64,000 bases of DNA from CAXMMR01 sp965198995 (GCA_965198995.1 CBDAQG010000002.1:1054001-1118000), one strand, 5' to 3'. Numbered from the stretch's first letter, positions 50,568 to 60,782 are shown. Numbers and translations: made by a program. Notes: generated by a model not told the origin, from the sequence alone.

Positions 50568-51662
50568 ATGAACAACCCCTTCCCACCGCCGCGCTTGCCT
50601 CGCCCGCCGCGCAGCCCGGTGCCGGGGCTCGATCCGCGCGCCGCCGCGGTGCTGCGCGAGATCGTCGAGGAATACGTCGAGACCGGCGACCCGGTCGGCA
50701 GCCGCACCCTGTCGCGCCGGCTGCCGATCCCGCTCTCGCCGGCCACCATCCGCAACGTGATGGCCGACCTGACCGAGGCCGGCCTGCTGTTCGCCCCGCA
50801 CACCTCGGCCGGTCGCCTGCCGACCGACCGCGGCCTGCGCCTGTTCGTCGACGGGCTGCTGCAGTTCGGCGAGATCGGCGAGGACGAGCGCGGCCAGGTC
50901 ACCGCCGCGCTGGAGGCCCGCGGCCGCTCGCTGCAGGCGACGCTCACCGAAGCCTCCACCATGCTCTCTGGCCTCTCTCAGGCTGCGGGCCTGGTTGTCG
51001 CGCCGAAATCCGACGGCGCGGTCAAGCATATCGACTTCGTGGCCCTGGGCTCCGGCCGGGCGCTGGTCATCCTGGTCGGCGCCGACGGCTCGGTCGAGAA
51101 CCGGGTGATCGAGATCCCCGCCGGCCTGCCGCCCGCGGCGCTGATCGAGGCCGCCAACTACCTCAACCACCGCCTCGTCGGCCGCACCCTGCCGGAGCTG
51201 CGCCGCGTCGTCGATGACGAGATGACGCAGGACCGCGGCCAGCTTGACGCGCTTGCCGCCAACGTCGTCGAAACCGGCCTGGCCACCTGGAGCGACGCCG
51301 GCAGCGAGGGCAGCCGCGGCGGCTCGCTGATCATCCGCGGCCAGTCCCGCCTGCTCGCCGACGTCACCCAGATCGAGCGCATCGCCTCCATCCGGATGCT
51401 GTTCGAGCGCCTCGAGACGCACGAGACCATGCTCAAGCTGCTCGAGCTCGCCGAGCAGTCCGACGGGGTGCGCATCTTCATCGGCGCCGAAAGCGGCCTG
51501 TTCGGCGCCTCCGGCGTCTCCATGGTCGTCGCCCCCGCGCGCAACGAGAAGGACCGCATCGTCGGCGCCATCGGCGTCATCGGCCCGACACGCATCAACT
51601 ATGGCCGTATCATTCCGGTGGTCGACTACACGGCGCGGGTCATCGGCCGGTTGCTGGGTTAG
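50568..51662 (+). CDS. hrcA: Heat-inducible transcription repressor HrcA
   Basis: Represses chaperone genes by binding CIRCE operators. A winged-helix N-terminus (DPRAAAVLREIVEEYVETGDPVGSRTLSRRL) is followed by SPATIRNVMADLTEAGLL and HTSAGRLPTDRGLRLFVDGLL, all diagnostic. The C-terminal GAF-like half ends with IGVIGPTRINYGRIIPVVDYTARVI. Length is 364 residues from ATG 50568; ATG 50553 is in frame but would precede the likely transcription start. It is usually next to grpE; here a toxin-antitoxin pair lies between them. Confidence 0.94.
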   Translation: MNNPFPPPRLPRPPRSPVPGLDPRAAAVLREIVEEYVETGDPVGSRTLSRRLPIPLSPATIRNVMADLTEAGLLFAPHTSAGRLPTDRGLRLFVDGLLQFGEIGEDERGQVTAALEARGRSLQATLTEASTMLSGLSQAAGLVVAPKSDGAVKHIDFVALGSGRALVILVGADGSVENRVIEIPAGLPPAALIEAANYLNHRLVGRTLPELRRVVDDEMTQDRGQLDALAANVVETGLATWSDAGSEGSRGGSLIIRGQSRLLADVTQIERIASIRMLFERLETHETMLKLLELAEQSDGVRIFIGAESGLFGASGVSMVVAPARNEKDRIVGAIGVIGPTRINYGRIIPVVDYTARVIGRLLG

Positions 51663-51686
51663 CAAGGATGCCTTGCTGATGGCGAT

Positions 51687-52106
51687 ATGCCGGTCTATGT
51701 TGGGCATATGACCACATTCGACAGCATCACGCTCGACGGATCCGACCTCGACGTGGTTGAGGCGGTGCGGGCCGGCCTGCCATTGCAGCTGGTCGACGAG
51801 CTTCTGGAGAGTGGCCGGCTGAGTGCCGCCGAGCTCGATCAGTTGGCGTTTCCACGCCGCACCCTGGCGCATCGCCGCACCCTTGGCCGGCTTTCGCCAG
51901 AGCAGTCCGATCGGTTGCTGCGCATCCTGCGCGTTGTCATCACCGCGGAGGATGGCTTTGCCGACGCGGCCAAGGCGGCGCGCTGGCTGCGGCGGGCGAC
52001 GCGGGCGCTGGACGGCCATGCGCCGCTGGACCTGCTGGATACCGACATCGGCGCCCGCCGTGTCGAGACCCTGATCGGCCAGATCAGCCACGGCATCGCG
52101 GCTTAG
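51687..52106 (+). CDS. Xre/MbcA/ParS-type antitoxin (DUF2384)
   Basis: A 139-residue antitoxin of the RES-Xre type II system. The C-terminal toxin-binding domain has the typical LDQLAFPRRTLAHRRTLGRLSPEQSDRLLRILRVV near residues 50-85 and AARWLRRATRALDGHAPLDLLDTDIGARRVETLIGQI. An N-terminal helical region would bind its own promoter. It starts 25 bases after hrcA; ATG at 51708 is an alternative start. The toxin gene follows after a 251-base gap filled by repeats, unusual for this normally overlapping pair. Confidence 0.88.
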   Translation: MPVYVGHMTTFDSITLDGSDLDVVEAVRAGLPLQLVDELLESGRLSAAELDQLAFPRRTLAHRRTLGRLSPEQSDRLLRILRVVITAEDGFADAAKAARWLRRATRALDGHAPLDLLDTDIGARRVETLIGQISHGIAA

Positions 52107-52107
52107 C

Positions 52108-52174
52108 GGCAAGGCAAGGCAAGGGGCTTTGCCCCTTGACCCCATCAAAGGCGGAGCCTTTGAAATCCATTTAT
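52108..52174. repeat. GC-rich two-hairpin repeat (left of pair)
   Basis: AAGGGGCTTTGCCCCTT followed by CAAAGGCGGAGCCTTTG, immediately after the antitoxin stop. Confidence 0.85.
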
Positions 52175-52254
52175 TATTCATGTCCCGCGGCCAGGCTGGT
52201 GGCGTTCGAAGCATGATTAATGGCTTCGCCAAGCTCGGGAAGAACGTCGTATGC

Positions 52255-52352
52255 CCCTAACGGATGCGGGTCTGGGGGCGCTGCCCCCAGCGTCGGGACC
52301 CATCGCACGCGTGCGATGGGCGCCCTGTCCAGGGCAGAGCCCTGGCCTTTTC
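52255..52352. repeat. GC-rich multi-hairpin repeat (right of pair)
   Basis: CTGGGGGCGCTGCCCCCAG, then CCCATCGCACGCGTGCGATGGG and CCAGGGCAGAGCCCTGG, ending 6 bases before the RES toxin start. Confidence 0.85.
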
Positions 52353-52357
52353 TAGCC

Positions 52358-52777
52358 ATGCCCCAAGCCTGGCGCCTCTGCCGCGCGCCGTTTGCCGACC
52401 TGTCGGGCGAGGGTGCCCGGCGCACCCCTGGCCGCTGGAACCGGGCCGGCTTGCCTGTCGTCTACCTTGCCGACCATCCTGCGCTCTGTGTTCTGGAGGT
52501 GCGTGTGCATCTGGACGTTTCGCCCGAGGACATGCCCGCCGACTACGTGCTGCTGCGCGTCAGCCTGCCCGAGCCGGAGGATCGCCCCGAGCTGCCGGCC
52601 GACACGCGGGCCGCCGGCGACGCCTGGCTGCGCTCCGGCGGCTCGGCGGTGCTGCGGGTGCCGTCGATGCTGGTGCCGGCCTGCTGCAACCTGCTGCTCA
52701 ACCCGATGCATGCCGGCGCGGCGGCGGCCCGGATCGCCGGCGTGATCCCGTTCAGCTTCGATCGTCGGCTGTGGTGA
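52358..52777 (+). CDS. RES-domain toxin (NAD+ phosphorylase)
   Basis: A 139-residue RES-domain protein. Known members cleave NAD+ by phosphorolysis and arrest growth when the antitoxin is lost. The family residues are visible: WRLCRAPFAD near 5, the RES-type GARRTPGRWNRAG near 20-32 (Arg), YLADHPALCVLEVRVHL near 38-54 (Glu), and RSGGSAVLRVPSMLVP near 93-108 (Ser) ending in NLLLNPMHAGAA. ATG at 52358 is set by the conserved opening. The frame upstream is repeat DNA. It pairs with the antitoxin gene at 51687. Confidence 0.9.
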   Translation: MPQAWRLCRAPFADLSGEGARRTPGRWNRAGLPVVYLADHPALCVLEVRVHLDVSPEDMPADYVLLRVSLPEPEDRPELPADTRAAGDAWLRSGGSAVLRVPSMLVPACCNLLLNPMHAGAAAARIAGVIPFSFDRRLW

Positions 52778-52824
52778 GGCTGCCTCCCTTGTTCGGCCGC
52801 CGGCGAGCGCCTAACTCCGCGCCC

Positions 52825-53463
52825 ATGAGCAGCACGGACACAGAGCAGATGACGCCAGAGCAGGCCGAGCCGCACGGCGAGCAGCCGAGCGCCGCGGGCG
52901 AGCAGCCGCCGGGTGCCGCCGAGCAGGACCACATCGTTCAGGCGGCGCTTGATCCCGACATGTCGGCTGCCGACGACGCGACCGCGCGTCTCACCACGCT
53001 GGAGGCCGAGCGCGACGACTTTCGCGACCGTTGGATGCGCGCCGAGGCGGAGATGCAGAACGTTCGCTCCCGCGGCAAGCGCGACGCCGATGACGCGCGG
53101 CAATATGCGGTGCAGAAATTCGCCAAGGACGTGGTGGAGGCGGCCGAGAACCTGCGTCGCGGCATCGACAGCCTGCCGCCTCAGGCGGCCGGTGAGCCGG
53201 CGATCGTGACCAAGCTGCGCGAGGGTTTTGAGGGCATTGAGCGTTCCTTTGTCGGCATCCTGGAGCGCAACGGCATCGCCCGCGACGACCCGACCGGCAA
53301 GCCGTTCGACGCCAATTTTCACCAGGCGATGGCCGAGCAGCCCTCGCCCGACCATCCCGCCGGCACCGTGATGCAGGCCTGGAGCGCGGCCTGGACGCTG
53401 AACGGGCGGTTGCTGAAGCCGGCGATGGTCGTCGTCAGCAAGGGCGCCACGTCGGCCGCCTGA
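52825..53463 (+). CDS. grpE: Nucleotide exchange factor GrpE
   Basis: Releases ADP from DnaK. 212 residues: an acidic disordered N-terminus (1-60), a long coiled coil LTTLEAERDDFRDRWMRAEAEMQNVRSRGKRD near 63-95, then AVQKFAKDVVEAAENLRRGID and a C-terminal beta domain with GKPFDANFHQAMAEQPSPDHPAGTVMQ and GRLLKPAMVVVSKG. ATG at 52825; the frame is open upstream through the RES gene region without similarity. Confidence 0.95.
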   Translation: MSSTDTEQMTPEQAEPHGEQPSAAGEQPPGAAEQDHIVQAALDPDMSAADDATARLTTLEAERDDFRDRWMRAEAEMQNVRSRGKRDADDARQYAVQKFAKDVVEAAENLRRGIDSLPPQAAGEPAIVTKLREGFEGIERSFVGILERNGIARDDPTGKPFDANFHQAMAEQPSPDHPAGTVMQAWSAAWTLNGRLLKPAMVVVSKGATSAA

Positions 53464-53488
53464 CCGCCTCGCTTTTAGGCAGTTTGCC

Positions 53489-53517
53489 CTTGTTCAGCGA
53501 GGGCGCTCGCCATACAT
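53489..53517 (+). promoter_or_regulatory. RpoH (sigma-32)-like promoter before dnaK
   Basis: CTTG at 53489-53492 (preceded by CC), 17 bases, then CCATACAT at 53510-53517, close to the alphaproteobacterial heat-shock pattern CTTG-N17-CCnATnT. It lies 73 bases before the dnaK start. Confidence 0.45.
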
Positions 53518-53589
53518 CCGGACTGTCTCGTCATAGGGTCGCCGACGGTGCTTCGGGCCGTCCGCCGCCGCTGCAAGGAGAGTGAGCAT

Positions 53590-55500
<1,911 letters not shown>

Positions 55501-55502
55501 GG

Positions 55503-55570
55503 TTAAGGAAGGCAAGGGGCTTTGCCCCTTGACCCCACCAAGGGCCGTGAGGCCCTTGGAACCCGTCATT
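55503..55570. repeat. GC-rich two-hairpin repeat (left of pair)
   Basis: CAAGGGGCTTTGCCCCTTG followed by CAAGGGCCGTGAGGCCCTTG, right after the dnaK stop. Confidence 0.85.
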
Positions 55571-55577
55571 TAAGTAT

Positions 55578-55637
55578 CGGGGTCTGGGGCCTGACAGCCC
55601 CAGCGGGTCCAGGGCAGAGTCCTGGCCTTTCTTGCAG
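55578..55637. repeat. GC-rich two-hairpin repeat (right of pair)
   Basis: CTGGGGCCTGACAGCCCCAG followed by CCAGGGCAGAGTCCTGG. The pair fills the dnaK-dnaJ gap and may reduce read-through into dnaJ. Confidence 0.82.
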
Positions 55638-55651
55638 GAACAGCAGCCGGA

Positions 55652-56788
55652 ATGGCTAAGAAGGACTACTACGAGACCCTGGCGGTAGCGCGCGATGCTT
55701 CTGCGGACGACCTGAAAAAGGCGTATCGCAAGCTGGCGATGCAATACCATCCTGATCGCAATCCCGGCGACCACACCGCCGAGGCGCGCTTCAAGGAGGT
55801 CAGCGAGGCCTACGACGTCCTCAAGGATGACCAGAAGCGCGGCGCCTACGACCGCTTCGGCCACGCCGCCTTCGAGCAGGGCGGCGGCGCCGGCGGCTTC
55901 GACTTCTCGGGCGCCGGCGCCGGCGGCCTGGGCGACATTTTCGACCAGATGTTCGGTGACTTCGTCGGCGGCGGCCGTCGCGGCGGCGGCCGCACCCGCA
56001 GCGGCGCCGACGTGCGCGCCCAGGTCGAGCTCACCCTGGAGGAGGCTTACGCCGGCGTCACCAAGCCGGTGCGAGTGCCGACCCGCGTCGCCTGCGAGGC
56101 GTGCGACGGCACCGGCAGCACCGACAAGAGCCGCGGCGCGGAGACCTGCAAGACCTGCGGCGGCGCTGGCAAGGTGCGCGCCCAACAGGGTTTTTTCCTC
56201 GTCGAGCGGCCGTGCCCGACCTGCGGCGGCGCTGGCCGGGTGGTGCGCAACCCATGCCGCGTCTGCCATGGCGCCGGCACCGTGGCGCGCGAGCGCTCGC
56301 TGCAGGTGCCGGTGCCGGCCGGGGTCGAGGATGGAACGCGCATCCGGCTGTCCGGCGAGGGCGAGGCCGGCGGCCAGGGCGCGCCACCGGGTGACCTCTA
56401 CGTGCATGTGACGCTGATTGGCCACGAGCTGTTTCAGCGTGAGGGCGCCAACATCTACTGCCGGGTGCCGCTGCGCATGTCTCAGGCGGCGCTGGGCGGC
56501 GAGATCGAGGTGCCGGCGATCGATGGCTCGCGCGCGCGGGTCAAGGTGCCGCCCGGCACCCAGACCGGCGGCCAGTTCCGCCTGCGCGGCAAGGGGTTCT
56601 CGGTGCTGCGCTCGGCCTCCCGCGGCGACATGTTCATCCAGGCCGTGGTGGAGACGCCGCAGCATCTGACCAAGCGCCAGCGCGAGCTGCTGGAGGAGTT
56701 CGACAACGAGGCGGTCGGCCATCCCAAGGGCAGCCCCGAGAGCGAGGGCTTCTTCGCCAAGGTGAAGCGCTTCTTCGAGGCCGAGTAG
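55652..56788 (+). CDS. dnaJ: Chaperone DnaJ (Hsp40)
   Basis: Class A co-chaperone that stimulates DnaK. The J domain has YHPDRNPGD with the HPD motif near residue 33, followed by a Gly/Phe-rich region (75-115). Four zinc-finger repeats are seen: CEACDGTG, CKTCGGAG, CPTCGGAG and CRVCHGAG between about 150 and 215. The C-terminal substrate domains end with a Phe/Lys-rich tail. At 378 residues it is normal length. ATG 55652 follows 14 bases after a repeat. Confidence 0.97.
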   Translation: MAKKDYYETLAVARDASADDLKKAYRKLAMQYHPDRNPGDHTAEARFKEVSEAYDVLKDDQKRGAYDRFGHAAFEQGGGAGGFDFSGAGAGGLGDIFDQMFGDFVGGGRRGGGRTRSGADVRAQVELTLEEAYAGVTKPVRVPTRVACEACDGTGSTDKSRGAETCKTCGGAGKVRAQQGFFLVERPCPTCGGAGRVVRNPCRVCHGAGTVARERSLQVPVPAGVEDGTRIRLSGEGEAGGQGAPPGDLYVHVTLIGHELFQREGANIYCRVPLRMSQAALGGEIEVPAIDGSRARVKVPPGTQTGGQFRLRGKGFSVLRSASRGDMFIQAVVETPQHLTKRQRELLEEFDNEAVGHPKGSPESEGFFAKVKRFFEAE

Positions 56789-56790
56789 CG

Positions 56791-57582
56791 GTGCCGATGC
56801 AGGGGCTGAGCTCGGGCGCCCCGCTACGCATCGGCATCGCCGGCATTGGGGGCCGGGTCGGCCGGCTGCTGGTGGAGGAGGTTCGCGCCAGCGGTGCGAC
56901 GCTCGCCGGTGGCATCGTCCGTCCCGGCAGCGACACCCCGGCCTTGGACGGCGTGCCGCTGCTGCCCGACATCGGCGCGCTCGCCGCGGTCAGCGACGTG
57001 GTGATCGATTTTTCCGTCCGCGACGCCGTCCGCCCGCATGTCGCCGCGCTGGCCGAGCGCGGCGCCGCCTACGTGCTCGGCACGACGGGCCTTGCGGCCG
57101 AGGACGAGGCTGCGCTCGACGCGGCCGCCACCCGCATCGCCCTCGTGCAGTCAGCCAACTACTCCCCCGGCGTCACCCTCGTCCTCGCTTTGGCCGAGCG
57201 CCTCGGTGCGGCGCTGCCGGCCGGGCGCTACGACGCCGAGATCGTCGAGATGCATCACCGTCAAAAGCGCGACGCCCCCTCCGGCACCGCCCTGGCGCTC
57301 GGCCGTGCCGTCGCCGCCGGGCGCGGGGTCGAGCTCGAGGAGGTCGCCGAAGCCGGCCGGCACGGCCTGCGCCGCCCCGGCGCCATCGGCTTCGCGTCGC
57401 TGCGCGGCGGCCAGGTGGTCGGCGAGCACACGCTGATCCTCGCCGCCGATAGCGAGCAGATCGAGCTTACCCACCGCGCGTTCGACCGGCGGGTCTTTGC
57501 CGCCGGCGCCGTGCAGGCCGCGTTCTGGGTCGCCAGGCGCCCGCCCGGCCGCTACACCATGCGCGACGTGCTCGATGTCTGA
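56791..57582 (+). CDS. dapB: 4-hydroxy-tetrahydrodipicolinate reductase
   Basis: Lysine/diaminopimelate pathway enzyme, NAD(P)H-dependent, 263 residues. The Rossmann motif IGIAGIGGRVGRLLVEEV is near residues 14-31; VLGTTGL near 95; SANYSPGVTLVLALAE near 118; and the signature EMHHRQKRDAPSGTALALG near 152-170 holds the catalytic His and the Lys. GTG at 56791 or ATG at 56797. It starts 2 bases after dnaJ and overlaps the next gene by 8 bases. Confidence 0.95.
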   Translation: MPMQGLSSGAPLRIGIAGIGGRVGRLLVEEVRASGATLAGGIVRPGSDTPALDGVPLLPDIGALAAVSDVVIDFSVRDAVRPHVAALAERGAAYVLGTTGLAAEDEAALDAAATRIALVQSANYSPGVTLVLALAERLGAALPAGRYDAEIVEMHHRQKRDAPSGTALALGRAVAAGRGVELEEVAEAGRHGLRRPGAIGFASLRGGQVVGEHTLILAADSEQIELTHRAFDRRVFAAGAVQAAFWVARRPPGRYTMRDVLDV

Positions 57583-58540
57583 CCCCGCCATCCGGCCGAT
57601 CCTGTTCCTGGCACCCGAGCTCGGCCGGTATTTCCCCGCCTGGCACGACGCCATGGCCGGGCTCGGCACCTGCTGGCGCCTGGTGCAGCCGGGCGAGGCG
57701 CCGGACGACGCGATCCTCGGGGCCCTGGTGTACCACCCGCCGCATGGCAGTCTCGCCGCGCTGCCGAACCTCGTTGCCATCGGCTCGATCAGCGCCGGCA
57801 TCGAATATCTGATCGAGGATCCGACCCTGCCGCCGACCGTGCCGCTGCTGCGGCTTGACGACGCCGTGCAGGCGGCGGCCATGGTCGAATACGTCCTCTA
57901 CGCCGTGCTCCGCCTGCACCGGGGCTTCGACCGCGCCGATGCCGACCAGCACCGCCGCCGCTGGGCGCCGCTGCGCAGCCGGCACGACCTCACCCCCGCC
58001 AGCGCCCGCCGCGTCACCGTGCTCGGCCGCGGCGCGATCGGCTTGCCGGTCGCCGAGGCCCTGGCGGCGCTCGGCTTCCCCACCGCCACCTGGAGCCGCT
58101 CGCCGCATCCGGGCACTGCGGCGGTCGAAGCCGCGCACGGTGCGGCGGGCCTGGCCGGGCTGCTGCCCCGCACCGACATCCTCGTCTGCCTGCTGCCGCT
58201 CACCCCGGAGACCACCGGCATCCTCAACGCGTCGACCTTCGCCGCCATGCCGCCGGGCAGCGCCATCGTCAATGTCGGCCGCGGCGATCACCTGGTGGAG
58301 GCTGACCTGATCCCGGCGCTGGAGGCCGGCCAGCTCTCGGGCGCCGTGCTCGACGTCTTCCAGGTCGAGCCACTGCCCGCGGACCACCCGTTCTGGGCCG
58401 ACCCGCGCATTACCGTCACCCCGCACAGCGCGGCCGCCTCGTCGCACCAGGCCCGCACCCGCTCGCTAGTGGAGCAGTTGGAGCTCTTGATGCGAGGGGG
58501 GCGGGCTAAGGGGACCATCGACCGGACGCTTGGCTATTGA
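57575..58540 (+). CDS. D-2-hydroxyacid dehydrogenase, GhrA-like
   Basis: NAD(P)-dependent reductase of glyoxylate/hydroxypyruvate type, 321 residues. The cofactor motif VLGRGAIGLPVAEALAALGF is near residues 149-168. The catalytic set is Arg in NVGRGDHLVE near 233, Glu in DVFQVEPLP near 263 and His in TPHSAAAS near 286. The weakly conserved N-terminal half (GALVYHPPHG, SISAGIEYL) matches the GhrA branch. It overlaps dapB by 8 bases. Confidence 0.9.
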   Translation: MSDPAIRPILFLAPELGRYFPAWHDAMAGLGTCWRLVQPGEAPDDAILGALVYHPPHGSLAALPNLVAIGSISAGIEYLIEDPTLPPTVPLLRLDDAVQAAAMVEYVLYAVLRLHRGFDRADADQHRRRWAPLRSRHDLTPASARRVTVLGRGAIGLPVAEALAALGFPTATWSRSPHPGTAAVEAAHGAAGLAGLLPRTDILVCLLPLTPETTGILNASTFAAMPPGSAIVNVGRGDHLVEADLIPALEAGQLSGAVLDVFQVEPLPADHPFWADPRITVTPHSAAASSHQARTRSLVEQLELLMRGGRAKGTIDRTLGY

Positions 58541-58600
58541 GGAAGGCGAGGGGCTTTGCCCCTCGACCCCATTAAAGGCGGAGCCTTTAAAATCCATTAG
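58541..58600. repeat. GC-rich two-hairpin repeat (left of pair)
   Basis: GAGGGGCTTTGCCCCTC followed by TTAAAGGCGGAGCCTTTAA, right after the dehydrogenase stop. Confidence 0.85.
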
Positions 58601-58682
58601 AGGCTCTGGGGCCTGGAGCGTGACGTGTGACTGCGCGTTAGCGCGTGACGGGGCTCAGAGGCAGAGCTTCTGGACTTCCTGC
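58600..58682. repeat. GC-rich multi-hairpin repeat (right of pair)
   Basis: Diverged copy: GAGGCTCTGGGGCCT, GTGTGACTGCGCGTTAGCGCGTGAC and CAGAGGCAGAGCTTCTGG. It extends into the last codons of the 2'-5' RNA ligase-like gene. Confidence 0.7.
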
Positions 58683-59177
58683 CTCGCTGAACACCACCGT
58701 CTCGACCGCCTGCCAGGGCCCGCCCAGGTATCGCCACAGCGCCAGCCCCGTCGCCATCGCCTGAAACGGCGCAAACGCCGCCTGCAGCACCGCCAGCAGC
58801 GCCCGCGCCTCGTCCGCGCTGACCTTGTTCTGGATGGTGATGTGCGGGGTGAAGCGTTGGCGGTCCTGCGCCGTCAGCATCGGCGCCCAGGCTTTGGCAA
58901 GCCGTCCGCGCAGGGCCAGCAGCCGGTCCGAGGCGAGGGTGTAGGCCACACCGCGCCCGAGCGAGCGCAGCCCGCTGACCTCGATCGGGAAGGCCGGTTC
59001 GACGGCGGCGCGGATGTCGGCCAGGATCGCCGCCTCCTGCTCGCCGTCCAGCGCGTGGAACAGCGTCAGATGCGCGTCCAGCACGTTGCGCTTGGGCGGG
59101 AAGTGCTGCCGGCGCTGCCGGTCGAAGCGGGCTTGCGCGGCGGCGTCGAGGGCGAGGGTCAGGATGAGGGGCGGCAT
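58638..59177 (-). CDS. 2'-5' RNA ligase / phosphoesterase-family protein
   Basis: A 179-residue 2H phosphoesterase-fold protein. The two HxTx motifs are HLTLFH near residue 30 and HITIQ near 110, which together form the catalytic site. Family members open or join 2'-5' RNA links or cyclic phosphates; the true substrate is unknown. The C-terminal dozen residues (SPEALPLSPVTR) are encoded by a GC-rich repeat. The ATG at 59177 overlaps, in the opposite direction, the ATG of the next gene. Confidence 0.85.
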   Translation of the reverse strand: MPPLILTLALDAAAQARFDRQRRQHFPPKRNVLDAHLTLFHALDGEQEAAILADIRAAVEPAFPIEVSGLRSLGRGVAYTLASDRLLALRGRLAKAWAPMLTAQDRQRFTPHITIQNKVSADEARALLAVLQAAFAPFQAMATGLALWRYLGGPWQAVETVVFSEAGSPEALPLSPVTR

Positions 59178-59505
59178 GGTCGAGCGAACGGCGCTGGTGG
59201 AGCGATGGTTCGAGCTGACCCGCGAACGCCTGCCGGCGCTTGCGGCAAGCCGGCGCTGGCCGATCCGCCTCGACCATTGCTTCATGCGCGTCTGCCTGGA
59301 CGAGGCGCTCGACGCCCCCTGGTTCGAGCGCGTGCAACGCCCCGCGGTGCGCCACCTGACCGACGCCCAGCTCCACGCTGCCATCGGGGTGGCCGAGGCG
59401 ATCCTGGCGGCGCCGGAGCTGCTGCCTGAGCTGAACGCGCGTAGCTTGCGAAGGCGGAAGAAAGGCAGGCCGGAGGCTCTGCCTCTGAGTAACGTCACGC
59501 GATAG
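59176..59505 (+). CDS. Small conserved protein of unknown function
   Basis: A 109-residue soluble protein. The block VERWFELTRERLPALAASRRWPIRLDHCFMRVCLDEAL near residues 7-44 looks like a conserved short proteobacterial protein with no function I can name; a conserved His-Cys pair is present. The last 13 or so residues are repeat-derived (GRPEALPLSNVTR). Its ATG shares two bases with the divergent 2'-5' ligase start, so promoters must lie within the neighbour. Confidence 0.75.
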   Translation: MVERTALVERWFELTRERLPALAASRRWPIRLDHCFMRVCLDEALDAPWFERVQRPAVRHLTDAQLHAAIGVAEAILAAPELLPELNARSLRRRKKGRPEALPLSNVTR

Positions 59506-59512
59506 CGTAGCC
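59457..59512. repeat. GC-rich repeat overlapping the 59176 gene end
   Basis: GGCCGGAGGCTCTGCCTCTG plus a diverged GTCACGCGATAGCGTAGC segment. It supplies the stop codon of the small gene. Confidence 0.65.
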
Positions 59513-59555
59513 TCGCACGACCTTGCCTGAGGCCCCTAACCCCGACCCACTTGGA

Positions 59556-59616
59556 ATGGATTTTCAAGGCTCCGCCTTTAGTCGGGTCCAGGGCAGACAG
59601 CCCTGGCCTTCCTCCC
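59556..59616. repeat. GC-rich two-hairpin repeat upstream of lptF
   Basis: Reverse orientation: AAGGCTCCGCCTTTAG followed by CCAGGGCAGACAGCCCTGG. Faces the copy at 59457; ends 27 bases before lptF. Confidence 0.8.
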
Positions 59617-59642
59617 TCCCGCCGCCTCCACTACCCTGCCGC

Positions 59643-60776
59643 ATGCCTCGCATCACCCGCCTGGACCGCTACATCACCCGCCAGCTGCTGTTCTTCCTGG
59701 CCGGCACCACGACGGCGCTGGTTGCGCTGATCTGGCTCACCCAATCGCTCCGCTTCGTCGAGCTGGTGGTCAATCGCGGCCTGTCGCTGCGTGTCTTCCT
59801 GCAGCTCACCAGCCTGCTGATTCCCAATTTCGTCGCCGTGATCCTGCCGATCACCGCCTTCACCGTCGTGCTGTTCGCCTATCAGCGCCTCGCCTCGGAT
59901 CGCGAGCTGACGGTGATGCGCGCCGCCGGCCTGTCGCCGGTCGGCGTGTCCCGTCCGGCGGTCGCCGTCGCGCTGTTCGCCGCCGTCACCTGCCTGGTGC
60001 TCAACGTCTGGATCGTGCCCGCCAGTGCGGCCGCCTTCCGCCAGTATCAGTTCGAGATCCGCAACCGCCTGGCCGCCTTCCTGCTGCAGGAGGGCGTGTT
60101 CACGCCGATGAGCGACGACCTCACCGTCTATGTCCGCTCGCGCGACACCAACGGCATGCTGCGCGGCATCGTCGTCGAGGACGACCGCCAGGCCGACACC
60201 CGCGCGACCATCCTGGCCGAGCAGGGCCGGCTGATCGAGACCGGCGGCGGCTCGCCGCGGGTGATCCTCTATCACGGCTCGCGCGAGCAGATCGACCGCA
60301 AGACCGGCCGGCTCGACGTGCTGACCTTCGGCCAGAACACCGTCGACCTCACCTCGAACAACAAGACCGACGAGACGCGCTATCGTGACGCCACCGAAAT
60401 GTCGCTGCCCGAGCTGCTGCATCCCGACCCCGCCGAGGTGAGTGCCCGCGACGTCGGCAAGTTCGAGGTCGAGGCGCATCGCCGCCTGAGCGCGCCGCTC
60501 ACCGCCATCAGCTTCAGCATGGTCGCCCTGGTCGCGGTGCTCACGGGCGAATTCCGCCGCTATGGCAACGTGCTGCGGCCCTCGATCGCGGTCGGCATCG
60601 TGGTCGGCCTGCTGGCGCTGAACCTGGCCGTCAACAACGTCGCCGGCCGCCACCCGGTGCTGATCCCGCTGATCTGGCTGACCGCCATCGTTCCCGGCCT
60701 CATCAGCGCCTGGATCCTGTATGCGCCGCAGGTGACGCTCGCCAGGCGCACCGCAGCCGCGCGCCTGGCGGCCTGA
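59643..60776 (+). CDS. lptF: LPS export permease LptF
   Basis: Inner-membrane subunit of the LptB2FG ABC transporter that extracts LPS from the membrane. 377 residues: two N-terminal membrane segments after RITRLDRYITRQLLFFLAGTTTALV, the cytoplasmic coupling region FAYQRLASDRELTVMRAAGLSP near 75, a periplasmic beta-jellyroll domain (about 120-265), and a second membrane half. ATG at 59643; the in-frame sequence upstream is repeat DNA. lptG follows after 6 bases. Confidence 0.94.
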   Translation: MPRITRLDRYITRQLLFFLAGTTTALVALIWLTQSLRFVELVVNRGLSLRVFLQLTSLLIPNFVAVILPITAFTVVLFAYQRLASDRELTVMRAAGLSPVGVSRPAVAVALFAAVTCLVLNVWIVPASAAAFRQYQFEIRNRLAAFLLQEGVFTPMSDDLTVYVRSRDTNGMLRGIVVEDDRQADTRATILAEQGRLIETGGGSPRVILYHGSREQIDRKTGRLDVLTFGQNTVDLTSNNKTDETRYRDATEMSLPELLHPDPAEVSARDVGKFEVEAHRRLSAPLTAISFSMVALVAVLTGEFRRYGNVLRPSIAVGIVVGLLALNLAVNNVAGRHPVLIPLIWLTAIVPGLISAWILYAPQVTLARRTAAARLAA

Positions 60777-60782
60777 CCGACC

